A stretch of DNA of 64,000 nt from Favolaschia claudopus (GCA_037176885.1 JAWWNJ010000001.1:2108001-2172000), one strand, 5' to 3'. Shown: positions 1 through 12,867, counted from the stretch's first letter. Notes: generated from the letters alone by a model not told the origin. A program made the numbers and translations.

Positions 1-1
1 A

Positions 2-665
2 CTATCAGCTCCTGAACAGCAAATAGACGACGTTTCTTTCACTATTGCCATCGAACTCAAACCAGAAACTCTTCCTACGACGAAGGATAAGGCAACGATC
101 TATGAAACTTTCGTCAGACCCGCTCTGAACAAAGCGCTAGAATCCCCCTCCATGGATCCCGGCGTACACTGAACACACCACTTCTGGTGCATCAGAGAAT
201 GCTGAAACCCATATGTGACTTGGTCTCTTTTTCGCAACTCTTCCTGGGCTCAAACTACGCTAGGGTTCGGGCGGTGAACACTGGCATCATAAATGCAGGT
301 CTTGGCTGGAAATCACTGGTCGAATTTATTAACGGCTTCTTCAGCTTTCGCTTTCTGTCCAAGAAACGGACGTCAAGCTCCAACGCGAGCGAGCGGCGCG
401 TGCCACAGGGAAACTTGGAGTTGTGCCAGCCAAGGTGGACCCGCAGAAAAAGCCCCCTAATGTTGTCGGGGAGGCTAAACCTGCTGAACCTGCCGGGGAA
501 CGTAAGAGTGCCGGAGAGCCCAAGCATGTTGGGGAGCCTAATGTTGTCGTAGAGCCGAAGCCTGTGGGAGACACCAAACCAGAAGGTCCGCAACCAGAAT
601 CTGCGGCTCCGAAAGACGTTGCAGAGGAAGAACCAGTCGCGAAAGAAGTTACAAATAAAAAATAA
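2..665 (+). CDS. 3' end of an unrecognised gene, K/P/E-rich tail
   Basis: The gene runs in from the left edge. An open frame from base 2 reads through about 54 codons (including VSFTIAIELKPE) to a possible donor at 164. A second open segment starts after the acceptor ttcttcag at 344 and runs to TAA at 663-665. Joining the two directly keeps the frame but implies a 181-nt intron, long for this window, so small middle exons are possible. The C-terminal part, about 105 residues, is low-complexity with repeated GEPK/VEPKP-like units and ends in a Lys-rich tail, so it is probably disordered. It converges on SNX4, with 37 bp between the stops. I do not recognise the family and assign no function. 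Confidence 0.5.
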
Positions 666-702
666 TGTACGTTGATTTTCATTAGATTCGACGAGTAAGA
701 TA

Positions 703-2518
703 TCAGGGGTGTACACGAATCCGTTGTATCATTGGAATTATTCGTTCCCACTCCTCCATGGACTGTGGTGGGGGTTGAATTATTTTCTTCAGCTATACGG
801 AACAAACGCACCGTTTTGTAAAACTCGATCTGGCCGTCCGCGAGTTTACCCAGCATCTCCTTCATCTCTGCTTCTTTCGAATACTGGAAAACAGTCTGTT
901 CCCGCAGAGTCTCATCACTGAAAGCGTCCGAAGTTTCATGAGCAGTGGTCACAGCATCTTGCAGCTGTTGTCTGAATGAGTAAAGATACATATCGAAACT
1001 GCCAGGTCAAACACCTCTTTGATTTTGACATCTAGCTTTTTCATCTTTTCGACACGGCTTTTGTCATCGTCTGCGCCTCGTAACGCGTCGACCCTGTCCT
1101 TCAAATAGGCGCCGAGCCCAAGACCCGAACTGCCAGCATGTCCGTTGATAATTGCCGACAACCTGTCTCGTTCAGAAGTGACGCCAGCAAGATAATCGGA
1201 AAGTTCTTCAAAGTCAAGCTGTTTCTGGTCGCGCAGTCTGAGGACTGCGCGATTGGCATGGGAATATGCCAGAAGAGAGTGAAGGTGGACTAAGAATGGG
1301 TCGGTGGTGGTTTGCGTCTTGAAAGAATTAACATCGGAAAGTATTGGAAGAGAGCTAAAGAACGCGCGTACTGTGTGTCGCAGGAGGGCCGAAAATTCGA
1401 GCAGTGTGTTGGAGAAATGATTGAGGGGGTCCGTGATACCTGATTCCAGAAATCCGAGACCCTGGACGGCGACCGCAAGGTCATGATAATCCGCGGTCAG
1501 GTCTTCTCCGGATTCCGGGTTCCCATCTCATTCAGCCTCAGATATTCGACTATAGCAGAAAAGATGACATAAATGCGTCGAAAATTCACTCACCGCTTGT
1601 CCTTGATCTCAACCTCGTCCACAATCGTTCTGAGAGCACCAAGCCGTCTTCGAATTGATCCACACCTTCTCTCATAGAGAGAAAACGCTCATCCGGCTTC
1701 CGAACACGGGAGAAGGCATTGAGCAGAGTATCGGATATGTTGTCAATAATGCCAGGGGAGGGCTCCACTGGTGGATGTGCTGTATGTTGGTGCATATGTA
1801 CATGCTTTGTGATGTTCACTCAATTGAACGGGAAAGTTGAAACCGTTGATCTCACCCATTCTGTGGATTCAAAAAATGCTCGGACCAAAGCGCTTCTTTG
1901 TAGAGTTGGATGGCGAGATACTCGTTGGAGAAATCGATCCAGACTTCCGTCACACGAGTTTAGCACAAGTATTTCACTTCGATCACCAGACTTACTCCGA
2001 ACGCCGCCGCTCCATAAATTCTGGACTGAACCTGTCCCCAGTAATGTATTCTGAACAAGAATTGAAGAGGGAGAACATTGGAAAATTATAGCGCGTACCT
2101 AGTCGGTGCTTGTCCGGCAATGGGGGCACAACACAGGCAGGGAAATCTTTGACCAGATTCTCCCTCAGAAAGACGAAGTCCTGGAAGCGTCGCCGAGCCG
2201 AGGGGTTTCCTGACGAGTATATTCGCGAATTGGTCTGGAGATTCGGGTTTACATGCGTGCTTGACGATCCGTTGGAATACTCACCTTGGCTGAAACGAGG
2301 TAGGATACGTATGCGTCTTTGGTCTCTGCAAGCTCCTTGACAGGATCTGAGACGCTTGTAATGAGATACCCCTCCCATTTGGGGTCGTTGGGTCCGTCAC
2401 TGTCCGAGGTGCTCTGTCGAAATCCTGGACCAGAAGAGGATTCTTGGGGAGGCTCATAGGGATGAGAAGGAGATTCCCAAGTTACGCTGTCGAATACATC
2501 CTCGTCGTCACCAAACAT
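703..2518 (-). CDS. SNX4: Sorting nexin-4 (Atg24-type PX-BAR protein)
   Basis: Endosomal sorting nexin that binds PI3P and helps recycle cargo from endosomes and carry out selective autophagy. The N-terminus MFGDDEDVFDSVTWE is followed by a PX domain, with RRRFQDFVFLRENLV and the signature VVPPLPDKHR, then TGDRFSPEFMERRR. The BAR-type region follows (LLNAFSRVRKPDERFLSMR, FEDGLVLSERLWTRLRSRT). The last exon reads TSMEEWERIIPMIQRIRVHP and then TGA, after a donor gtgcgt and acceptor ccaccacag near 755. The start is the first ATG after GTG-only upstream codons. The gene is split by several short introns. It is divergent from the PTM1-like gene, with 242 bp between starts. Family assignment is firm; inner exon borders are hand-read. 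Confidence 0.93.
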
Positions 2519-2760
2519 GTTGCTTTCGAATGATATAGATGTGGCGGCACGTAATTTCACCGCGGAGGTCTACAGACAGTTCGCTGTTGGCCTAAACTTT
2601 GAGGTCTATCTTACCTGACCACCGAAGATGCAAGCAAGTTAAGGACACCTCCGTTTGGCACTTGGCCGCAGTGCGTCACTGCGTGACTTTGTCACATCTC
2701 ACACTCAGCCTTCGATCGGCAATTCGCTGAGTAGCGTGTCGGCGAGCACGCCAACGCGAA

Positions 2761-5162
2761 ATGTATCTCCGCCTCATAACTCTCCTTCTTTCATTTTCTC
2801 TATGTCTCGCCTACAAAGTCACCGTCTTGGACACGGACTACTCACGCCAAATATGCAGCGGCATGTGGGCCAACGACAAGACCTACATTAACGTGACTTT
2901 CGACGATGCTTCTCAAGGCCAGCTAGCAATGCGAGTTTGTCGCCTCAGAGCGCAATTTCCTTTACTTACTCTAGATAGGGTCATATACGAGTGGTCGGAT
3001 GTCCAATATTTAGGCAAAATCACATCTTTCACAAATGAGGATTTACCAGTGCGTTCATTTTCTACGCCGAGCGGCGTAGCCGCATGTTCGACGATGCACG
3101 AAACCTGCTCATCTCTTCGGTAGCAGAAAACATATGTTTGTACTTCCAAAGCGATGGCGGGAGGGTTCTGCACTCAAGCAGAGGTGTTCTTATTGTCTTG
3201 ACTCAATATTGGGTTCACTTACCCTTGAGTTAGATGGGTAAATTCATCATTGACCTTCCAATGGGAAAATACTTGAACAGCACCTCGTTCTGGACCGCGC
3301 GTGTCGAACTGCCTGCCAATCGAACTGAGCCAAGCGGCGCCGTCGGCGCTGTCAGCAATGGTTTCTGGAATAATCCCGCTGGCAATCCAACACCACCAGC
3401 CAGCAATTGGTCTTCCCCCTTCAGACGTGAACTCTCTCCGCGCGCGGACCATAATCCTAGTCCCGATGGTCTATATTCTTATTCGCAACCAATCCAATAC
3501 TTTGTTCGCAAGACGGGCTACTATTGTGTTGGTAAGTCGTTTCTATCTCGTGTATCACCTTTGCCAATATCTCAATTCTATCCAGCAATGATACCTGTGA
3601 CTCTGCCACGCAGCGAAGGACACGCTACCTACAACGGCGTCGTCTTCTTCCAGAATAAATTTGACGGAATGTTGCCTGCTACAGACTACCCCAAAGTCAA
3701 CGTGAGCCGCCTTGAACAATACATGTGTTGGTTTCTGACGCGCGTCTGGTCAGTTCTATTTCGCTATGTTTTTGATATACGCTGCTTTCGGCGCTGCTTG
3801 GGGCTGGCTATGTTATCAGCACGTCCATGAGCTGCTCCCCATCCAGTACTATCTTTCGGGGCTCGTCGGACTGGTTATCATCGAGATGGTCGCCAATTGG
3901 GGTGATGGACACCTTCGCCCTCCAAATAACTGTATCTAACCCTCTTGCAAGCTTATTATAGATATCTAAATGCCCACGGCAAAAGCACGGCTTCTACAGT
4001 CTTCCTCATCGTCGGTGAGTTCAGTCCGAGAGCCGAACAACACTGTCGCTCAGAATTTTGCAGTCGCCATCCTCGATGCAGGACGTAATTCAATGTCGTT
4101 TTTCATGCTTCTCGTGGTGTCTCTGGGTAGATTTCTTCGTTTGCAAATTCACAGCTATTGATATGTCTGTGTCAGGTTTGAGCGTGGTCCGCGAATCGCT
4201 CGGTCGTATGATGCTGAGATGCCAGATTCTCGCTGGGGCTCATTTCATCTTCGGCAGTACGTGACCATGTCGAGCCTCTTACCTTGAAAGCTCACGTAGC
4301 ATCAGTTCTTTACGCCGTCGGGATCGTCGAACTGGAGTTGGAGTCTACTTCCGCTCTCGTTCTCCTGATGTTTGTTATTCCTCTCGCTTTCACGCTCAGT
4401 GGCTTCCTCTTGTGGATCTTATACTCGTTAAACGGTTCGTAAACCCTTCACAATCAACCATTCCTGACTAACACGTTCCAGCCACCATTGCTCAACTCCG
4501 TGCGCGCAAGCAGACCTACAAACTGTCAATGTTCGAAAACTTGTACCGTATCCTGCTGTTCACCGTACTTGTAATTGCTGCCTTCTTCGTGGTGTCCACT
4601 CTCTCGTTTTCTGGTCGTCTTGCCGAGGGTGCGTCCCCTTTGAAACAAGTTATATTGCTAACAATTTGAACTGATCGATTTCAATTTTTTAGATTATTCC
4701 GCGAACTCCTGGCGGGTACGATGGTGGCTTCTTGATGGCTGGCTGGCTCTCCTCTACCTCGCCGCATTTGCCGCCATTTCATACCTCTGGCGACCATCAG
4801 CCAACAACAGAAGATAGGTCGTCTTTTATACCGTTGTCTCACTTTTGTCTTACCTTCATTTCACATTGGCGATGTCCGATGAGCTCCCACAGGACGAGGA
4901 GGATTATGATCTCGAGCAGCGGGGTAGCAGAATACCCGACGAAGACGACGACGATACTGCCACTCTTGTTGGTTCACGTCGCGGTGGTCCCGATCCCGTA
5001 CCGAATGACGACGTCGTATTCGAGATCGGTGACGAGGATGACGACGACGAGGAAGAGGCCAAAAAGCGTCGTCGAAGATTATCCGGTGAACAACAGCGTA
5101 GTGCTCATGCTGAGGATGAAAGACGGGGTTTGATGAACGGAGGTGATCACAGAGATGATTAG
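2761..5162 (+). CDS. PTM1-like seven-transmembrane (GOST/LUSTR family) membrane protein
   Basis: Secretory-pathway membrane protein of the lung-7TM/GOST family, related to yeast Ptm1 and usually placed in the Golgi or endosomes. It has a signal peptide (MYLRLITLLLSFSLCLAYK), a luminal domain with ICSGMWANDKTYINVTF and SFWTARVELP, and the segment MIPVTLPRSEGHATYNGVVF. The seven-helix region follows (AAFGAAWGWLCYQHVHELLP, NSMSFFMLLVVSLG, FVIPLAFTLSGFLLWILYSL). A cytosolic tail very rich in Asp, Glu and Arg ends in GGDHRDD. At least seven short introns are needed. The first starts with GC rather than GT (2931-2978). The gene converges with RPB2, whose stop lies 65 bp further on. Family call is strong; the exact cargo or signal role is unknown. 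Confidence 0.9.
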
Positions 5163-5226
5163 TTAGAGATGCACACTGCAAACCTATTTTATTTTGTCGG
5201 ATTACTCAAAATACATTGTAAATACA

Positions 5227-8200
5227 TCAGTCTCTAATGCGTCCCGTAGATGTGGTGAAAAGTCGAGCAGCGATGTTCATACTTTGCAATTCCTAAATAT
5301 GCCGGTCAGACAGTAGCAGCTTGGCAAACCAAAGCACAAACCTGGAAGAGTAGTTTGGCGGCATAAGGAATGTACAATTGAGAAGAAGCGGTTTTGTTGC
5401 GGCAGGCGCGGCACTAAAAGAAAGATTAGTTTGATCAGAAGATGGACCGGGTTACGAACCTCGAAGCTCTGCTTTTTCTGAATGAAAAAGGCAAGGTCAG
5501 TACAGACTACGGAGAAGCCTAATCGACTCACAAGATTCGCTATGGCCGTCAGTCCGCATCTGCAATTCTGGTGAGTACCAAATCAACAGAATGCAGACAA
5601 CACTCACATATCACAAACATGCAACCGATAAGCGTCGCTGGCCTCAAACAGCCGCTCCTTCAAGAAACCCGCAATACCATGTGAGATCATGCAATCACGT
5701 TCCATCTCTCCGAAACGCAGACCGCCATCACGACTACGACCTTCGACTGGTTGCCGCGTCAGAATCTGCACGGGGCCTCTCGCACGAGAATGGATCTTGT
5801 CGTCCACCATGTGTTTGAGACGTTGGTAGTACGTCGGTCCGAGATATACTTGCGCCTGTAGTTTGCGCCCTGTATGGCCGTGATACATGATTTCGAGACC
5901 GCGCGATTGATACCCTTTCTGCCGCAGGAAGGCGGACACAGACTCGACGGTGAGGTCCGTGAAAGGAGTGGCATCACCTTCGTTGCCGATGAGAGTCGCG
6001 ACCTTCGACAGCAAACATTCGACCAAATGCCCGATGGTCATTCGAGATGGAATGGCGTGGGGGTTGATGATGATATCCGGCACGATACCCTCTGCAGTGA
6101 AAGGCATATCTTCTTGACGGTATGTGATTCCGATAGTACCCTTCTGCCCGTGACGAGAAGCGAATTTGTCGCCGATCTGAGGAATTCTGGTAGCGCGAAC
6201 ACGGACTTTGACGAATTTCTGTCCCTCAGAATTCGTCGTTATGAGAACCTGGTCGACAATGCCGCTTTCCGTACTCTTCAGCGGCGTGGAAACATCCCGT
6301 CGGGTATGAACCCGTGTGCGCTGACCCAGCTCCTCGCTATCAGGAGGAATTGGGGCCGTTTTCCCGATGATAATGTCCTCGCCAGCCACTCCCGTGCCGG
6401 GTGCGATGAGACCGTCGTCTTCCAGTTTATCGTACGTCCCATGCTTCATCCGCAGCGTGTTTTCACGCGTCGGCTTCTCGAACTCCTCCAACTGTTGTAT
6501 ACCGCTCTTCTTCTCTAGATCCATGTAACTGCGATAATAAATACTCCTGAACAGACCACGGTCAATCGAGCTCTGGTTCATGATGACGGAATCTTCCTGG
6601 TTGTATCCACTGTAGCAAAGAATGGCGACGATGGCGTTTTGGCCAGCGGGGAGTTCACGGAATTTGAGATATTCCATGGAACGCGTCGTGGCAAGGGGTT
6701 TCTGCGGATAATAGAGAATGTTGGCCATCGTGTCCATGCGAATGAGGAAATTGGTCAAGAAGATCCCCATAGCTTGTTTCCCCATGGCGGATTGGTAAGT
6801 ATTACGAGGGGACTGCAAGAAGATCAACTATCGTGCGTGGTCGATATAATCTTAACGCACCTGGTTGTGGTCGGGGAAAGGAATGATACTGGCGCAAATA
6901 CCTAGGATCATGCTGGGGTGGATCTCACAATGGGTCCAGGTGTTCAGGTTGATCCCAGCCTTGAGTCGAGCGGCTGGATCAAACTCCCCATCGTTTGCAT
7001 GAGGATCGATTCCACTTTGCTGCAACCGGGAGTTTTCTAGATCTTCAGGAGTCATCGAAATCATAACAGTTTCCTCTTCCTCTGCGTCTAATAACTCGAC
7101 TATTCCGCCCTTCACCAGCTGCTCCCACTTGTATTCGTCGCCATCGTCGTTATATCCCTGGCCGAGCCATTTAACATGCTTCTTCTGCAGAGCAAGCTGC
7201 TGGTTATCCACAATGAAAAGCGGTCGACAAACACGCCCGGCATCGGTATACAACCGAAGTTCCCTCTCTCGAACATCCCGAACCACCGAGACCTCAGGAC
7301 TGATGTCGTCTTTCCTCCGCAGCTTCTTGATCGTCTTGACCAAGTTTGCAGGATCACGATGAACACCCATCCATACTCCGTTGACAAAGACCTTGGTACA
7401 TGGGGTGGACGAGTGGGCGTTCTCCTCGAGCGACTCGAGACCCCACTCCTCGAGGAACTCGATCACAGGAGCGGAGTAAGACCCGACGGAAATGCATGCC
7501 ATGAGCGCGAGGTTCTTCACCAAGCCGCAAGCTTGGCCTTCGGGTGTTTCAGCAGGGCACACCATACCCCAATGCGTGTTGTGCAGTTGTCGTGGTTTAG
7601 CGATCTTTCCCTCGCGTCCCAAGGGAGTGTTACACCGACGTAGGTGAGAAAGAGTCGAGGCATAGGTGTATCTGTTGAGCACCTGCGACACACCAGCAGC
7701 GCCAGACATCGACTTCTTCTGGTCACCCCAGTTGCCAGTGGCTAGAGAGTATTTCAGTCCATTGGTGATCGTCTGGTGTTTGACGGCCATCTTGAGGTTG
7801 AACTCTTTTTGCGTTTCGACACACTATGAAATGTTGTAGAGTGATAGATTCATGAAACGGTGGAACTGACCTTCTGAAGGTATCGGTACACATCCTTAGT
7901 CAGCTTCCTAAACAATATACGGAAAAGCTTCGCAAGTAGCGGACCAGCGAGATCAAGACGCTTTTTGCCAAAGTGATCACGGTCATCGAGCTCTCGACGT
8001 TCGAGAGCGGCGAGGAGCAGTCGATGAATCATGTAGCCAAAGAAGTAAGCCTTGTTGGACTCTGAACCCTCGGCCATTGAGACGTGTGGGAGCATCTCTT
8101 TCTGCAAAATTTCCTGGGCATAACGAATACGACGCTCTCGCGACAACCCAGTCGTCGTTCCACGGTTTCCGATGAAGTCGAGAGCGACCTCACGGTCCTG

Positions 8201-9337
8201 AATGACAAAACCATCGTCGATGCAGGGCTTTAACATTTCGAGCATTTGAGAATCCTGCATGTCGTAGCAGATGTGTTCGAGGATATCGCGGTCCGAAATG
8301 ACACCCAAGCCGCGGAAGACAACCCAGATAGGGATGTCGACTTTAATGTAAGGAATGGTAGCCTTCATCACATTACCGAGCTGCTGAAGGTTAGAAGCAG
8401 TTTATAAACACTAGTTCAACACGCACCGATCGTTCTTGGTTCCGGTGAAACATTTTCACCTGGAACTGACTAATGGTTTTCCCTCCCTTTTCTACTGCGC
8501 TGCGAATTTCCGCCAGGAAATTGATTGGGGAAGGCTGAGCCTTGGCAAAGACGTAGACATGATTGGTAGCCATTCGCTCTTGTGCAATCAAGACCTTCTC
8601 GGAACCATTGATGATGAAGTAGCCGCCCGAGTCGTATGGGCACTCGTTCAAGTCGTACAGGTCCTGATCTTGTAGTCCTCGAAGGATACAGAACGTCGAG
8701 CGCAGCATGATAGGCACCTGGGGCCTTTAGAACCTGACTTGGAATTCCATGCACCGAGTCATACCTTTCCAATTCCCACTTTGGTGGTATCTTCCGGGTT
8801 GTTATCCTGCTCTGTTTCCCAAGCAATGTCTCCAGGCATGCCTTCTGGATCTTCGCGTCCAACGAGCACTCGGTGCTTCATTTCAATGTACAAGGGTGCG
8901 GAATACGTGAGATTACGAAGGCGAGCTTCTTGGGGGAACACTGGTACGACCGTACCATCCGCCTCAGTTACAGTGGGACGCGAAAGGTAGATTTGTCCGA
9001 ACTTGATCTCGTATCGACGAGACATGTCGGAGTCGTGTCCGGTATGCTGATCTGCCTGGTCGAGAATGAGGTCCGAGTTTTCATCGACCAGCTCCTGCAT
9101 TGTATTTTGGACGAACTCGTCGAAAGAGTCGAGCTGCTGTCGCACGAGACCTTTCTGGTCGAAGAAACTGGATATGACGGTCCAGCAGTCCTCTTGGGTT
9201 ATCTCCTCGTACTCATCCTCCTCCTCATCGCCATAGGTTGGCTCGTCATAAGCATACGGGTCTTGTGGTTCATATTCTAACAGTTTTCAGACGGCTGACT
9301 TGGGATTCCAGTCAGAGGTATGAATACCTTGGCTCAT
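5227..9337 (-). CDS. RPB2: DNA-directed RNA polymerase II second-largest subunit
   Basis: Catalytic-core subunit of RNA polymerase II in the nucleus. Exon 1 is tiny (MSQ plus one base); exon 2 continues [20 protein letters not shown]. Later segments are classic RPB2: [75 protein letters not shown] and [14 protein letters not shown]. The C-terminal zinc site is rebuilt across introns as HVCDICGLTAI and SFECRACRNK, and the protein ends [16 protein letters not shown]. The C-terminal third is cut by four short introns between 5270 and 5610. Length is close to the usual 1,250 residues or so. It is divergent from the unrecognised gene at 9523, with 185 bp between starts. Confidence 0.97.
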
Positions 9338-9522
9338 GTCCTGAAAGCCAACAAAAGCCTCGACGCGATGCTACGGAAGCAATTTACACCAAAGACACAG
9401 AGTTCTGGAGATGTGGAGGTAGGTGAGTGGAGGACGCGCCTTGACTGGCGGCTCCGAGATGGATGAACAATCCAAAAAGGTTGTTGATGGCTGTTGACTC
9501 TCTCTTCAGCCTCATTGCGGTC

Positions 9523-11443
9523 ATGTCTGAAGAATGGTCGTTCAATCTGAGGTCTATACAAGCTAACCACGACTCCGACTCGGACTCTGACGATGAAAAC
9601 AATGCTCCTAATAATTCTATTTCCGAGGAAACAAGACTCTTGCAAGATCTCGATATCTCTACCCGCGAAGAAAGCGTCGTCTATAAACCAAATCCTTTCA
9701 GTATCGCCAGAATCAACGCTGCTGCGCGTGGCAATCAGCCTCCGAAGAACTCTGTTGCTAAACATTTTAACAAGCCAAACGACAAGCCGCTAGCCGGCGC
9801 CATAGTCGATAGTTTCAAGAAAGCAGAGCAGAAAAAACGATCGTCACATCCTACTTCGACGAAAAAGCCTCTGGCCCCATCTGCTGTCACTCATACTACT
9901 CCCCCACTTACGTCTAAGGCACCTACCGACCACTCGAAGTCAGTCGCTGCCAGGGCAGCTCCGAGGCCAAATTCTCGACCTGATGAGTCTCACGACTGCG
10001 GACCTACGGCTCCAGATATCGCTTCCGAAACCATAGCTTCGATAACTGCCGCTCCCGCTCACTTGCATGTCCCTACGCCTTTGCCCTCTCCACCTCCTCC
10101 CGCCGTTGTTCTCAAACAATCTATGAGACCGCCATCGGTTTCGTCGCGGCCGGACTTTTCTACTCTCACTGTGCCTAGTGGAACCATTGTTACAACCAAC
10201 GCACTCAAAGCACCCGCACATCTTTCCACCAGCTCTCACCCGGCAAAGAAGTTCCGACCGCCTGCTCCAATCTCGTTTTCCTCCCCTGCAAAGAACTCAA
10301 CCCCCTTTGCTTCCCGCAAGCCTGTGTTTCTATCTTCTCCTCTCCGTCCTGCTCCAATCTCCGCTCTACCAGTGCCGGATAGCACACTAGCTGCTCGCCC
10401 CAAGCAATTTCCAAATTACAGTTCGATTCATGCACCTATCGTTCCACACGTATCTCCCTTTCTTTCATCTAACCCTCCAGTTCATATGACTAACATTTCC
10501 GGTGCGTACATTATCGTGTATTTCCTTCACGCTCTGAAAGATAGCAGGCACCTCCACGGCTGGATCCCACCGAATTTCTCGTCATCCCCGGACGTCACAT
10601 CCCAGGCAATTGTCGCCGGACACAAACCAATTCGGAGTTGAGACTCACCGTCGATCCAAAATGCTCAGAGACACGCCCCCTGAGCGTCACAGCAACCTAC
10701 CTCCGTCCAGTCCCATCCAATCCCCCAGCCCTAGCCCACCACGACGCAGCACTCGCATAGCTGAGCGTCCACCGCATACCTCCCATATTCCCATCAAACG
10801 AACTCATGCCGACGCATATGACTGTATCCCCCCAGACAGTGATGAAGAATGGTCCACACTCCCAGCTCGCAAGAGGACCAAAGGTCTCGAACTCGACAAG
10901 CCCAAACATGGCATCAAAACCAGCGGTACTTTCCGTCTACCGGGTATTGCGAGCAGGACAAAAGGGAAGCTATCGGGCATGAGCGCCAACTCGGACAGAC
11001 GCGTCGTCACCTTTTTGCCTCCGCCTCTCAAAGCCGGCAAAGTCGAAGTTGTTGTCGAAGACGCCATTCCTAGAAATTCGGGCGATCCTCCTCAGCATTC
11101 CAAGCATCTTCGTGAATCCCCAGACCCGAGTCCTCGCAATGCCACACCGAAACGCCGCCGTCTGAATAATCCTTACCCTTCACCAACCAACTCTGGTCTG
11201 GCTCCCGGCGATACAGTTGAAGAAACCATAGACGCTCCGACGCTCTCTTCCTCTCCATTGCCCATTCGATCACCCAGGCACGATTTCCCCTCACCACCCA
11301 CCTCAGATCCAATTCCAGAGCACCATTCTAACGCGACTGTTTCCGTCGGCGACGTCTCACAGAAGTATCCGCAGACGAAATCTCTCATGCGTCAGGTATG
11401 CGAGTGAACCATACCTTGACACCGCTGAATATTTTTTCAGTAG
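9523..11443 (+). CDS. Disordered, probably nuclear protein of unknown function
   Basis: I do not recognise this gene. It begins MSEEWSFNLRSIQANHDSDS with a Ser/Asp acidic patch, then DISTREESVVYKPNPFSIA, the best-ordered stretch. The rest is a long Pro/Ser/Thr-rich region with basic clusters that could be nuclear localisation signals (RKRTK, PKRRRLNNP). One short in-frame motif, GTFRLPGI, may be a conserved core. An intron is needed near 10502-10545 to reach the second long frame. A final intron at 11396-11440 (gtatgc...tttcag) joins CAG directly to TAG, so the last exon contributes only the stop codon. Low complexity and basic patches suggest a chromatin or DNA-associated role, but this is inference only. 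Confidence 0.65.
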
Positions 11444-11639
11444 CGTAAGCGCGGAGCAAACAGCGTATGGGATCTGCTTCAACTGCCTAGTTGTGGAGTC
11501 GTGCGCTGCGATCAGGAGCATATATCGAGCCTTGAACTGCCTGTCATATTGTGGAAGGGTAATGAACAGTGAAATACAAAGACAACCAGTGCTATTGCTA
11601 TAGTTCAGTCTCGTGCATAGAGACACCAATTCCAACTCT

Positions 11640-12829
11640 TCACAATCTTGGTACAGCCTTTAGAAGGATATCCATCTTAGCGTCTGCGCTTGCAGCGTAG
11701 TGGCCCTAAGAACAGATCAGCTCAGCGCAACTGGATGGGAAAACAAGAGCCCACTCCGAATAGTAGTGTATGGTTCAAATAATGAAAAAGCTGATACAAA
11801 TCGGATCTCAGTTCATACTGCTCGGCAGGCTCCGTTTTAGGTAGATGTCGGTGGTACGTTTCGAAGAACACTTTCGGCACTCCCCCGAAAATTCTTGCAA
11901 TGGCCAAGCTGAAACAAGTTAGATCACTTCTAACTCACATGAAGCTGCGAGGGCTCACTCTGCCTCGTTGTGCCCATACTGTGGAAATATTAACGTAGAG
12001 AGTGTTTAAAATATCGGACACTGACATAACTTGCGGGATCAAAGATGATAGGCTCCCCACTGCTTGTCTCGGTCCCCATATTTCCACTCCACAGGTCGCC
12101 GTGCAGAAGGACAGGTTGCACGACCAAAGGCCCTATTTTTTGCGAATCAGTTCAAGTGCCCAAAATTCATACAGCGCTTGTCCATACCAAGGAGGGCAGG
12201 GATGACGCTAGATCGATTGATTTGAGATACAATGTTATGAGAAGAAAACGGATACGCACTCCTTCCTTACTTTCTCGCCCTTGGCACACAGCGAATTGTA
12301 CCCACCTTTCTTACTTAACTGGCTTAACAAGTCGCCTATTAGGGCACTGTAACACTCTTCCCAGCTCTCAAACCAGCCATTTTGTAATCTTGTTGCCCCG
12401 CAATACGTAGGTATTTCGAATCCAAATCCATTCAGACCTGCGAGAGTGCTGAGTGTTTACTGTGTTTCCTTTCCGACAATGCCGAGTCAAACCCTTGTAA
12501 ATATGTAGTTCTTTGGCCAATCTCTCCCCTAGACGCTTCGCCGAAGCATCATTGAGGGGACGTAAGTTTTTGTACTCGGTGATCATGTAGGGAATGTTGT
12601 CATCTGAGCCGGAAGCAACGACAGATGGTGCTAATCCGGGTGCAGCCTTGGCGATATGTTTCAAAGACTCTGCTTCTCCAGCATATTGTTCAGCTTCTTC
12701 AGGCCTGCCACCTTTGGCGAAATATTGTTTTCCAGACGAGGAGACAAGCCGGGGAGGTGAGCCTGTGAAATTGGCCCCGGGTTCCACCGTCTGGAGCTGG
12801 TCAGCGAGAATCTGAGAGATGGACTTCAT
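11640..12829 (-). CDS. Fructosamine-3-kinase-like (protein-ribulosamine 3-kinase family) enzyme
   Basis: Enzymes of this family phosphorylate sugar adducts on protein lysines so that they fall off, repairing glycated proteins. The start [20 protein letters not shown] matches the family, as do GKQYFAKGG (nucleotide-binding lysine) and [11 protein letters not shown]. An intron then leads to a reading [19 protein letters not shown]. The catalytic loop [10 protein letters not shown] and IIFDPAS are intact, followed by [16 protein letters not shown]. The end is rebuilt across an intron (gtgggc...ttcttag) as [20 protein letters not shown], then AVPRL and TGA. The chosen ATG is preceded in frame only by a GTG. 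A perfect TGACGTCA lies 31 bp upstream. All key kinase motifs are present, so it looks functional. Confidence 0.88.
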
Positions 12830-12859
12830 GGTAGTTCGGATTGAGTTGAGTTGATGGTC

Positions 12860-12867
12860 TGACGTCA
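12860..12867. promoter_or_regulatory. TGACGTCA (CRE/ATF-type) palindrome upstream of the FN3K-like gene
   Basis: A perfect 8-bp CRE palindrome, the known binding site of ATF/CREB-type bZIP factors, which in fungi often control stress genes. It sits 31 bp before the start codon, so it may lie in the leader or at the core promoter. Function is inferred. Confidence 0.4.

Noticed and set aside
5604..9765. Several plus-strand frames of 130-214 codons
   Set aside because: All are shadows of RPB2 on the opposite strand.
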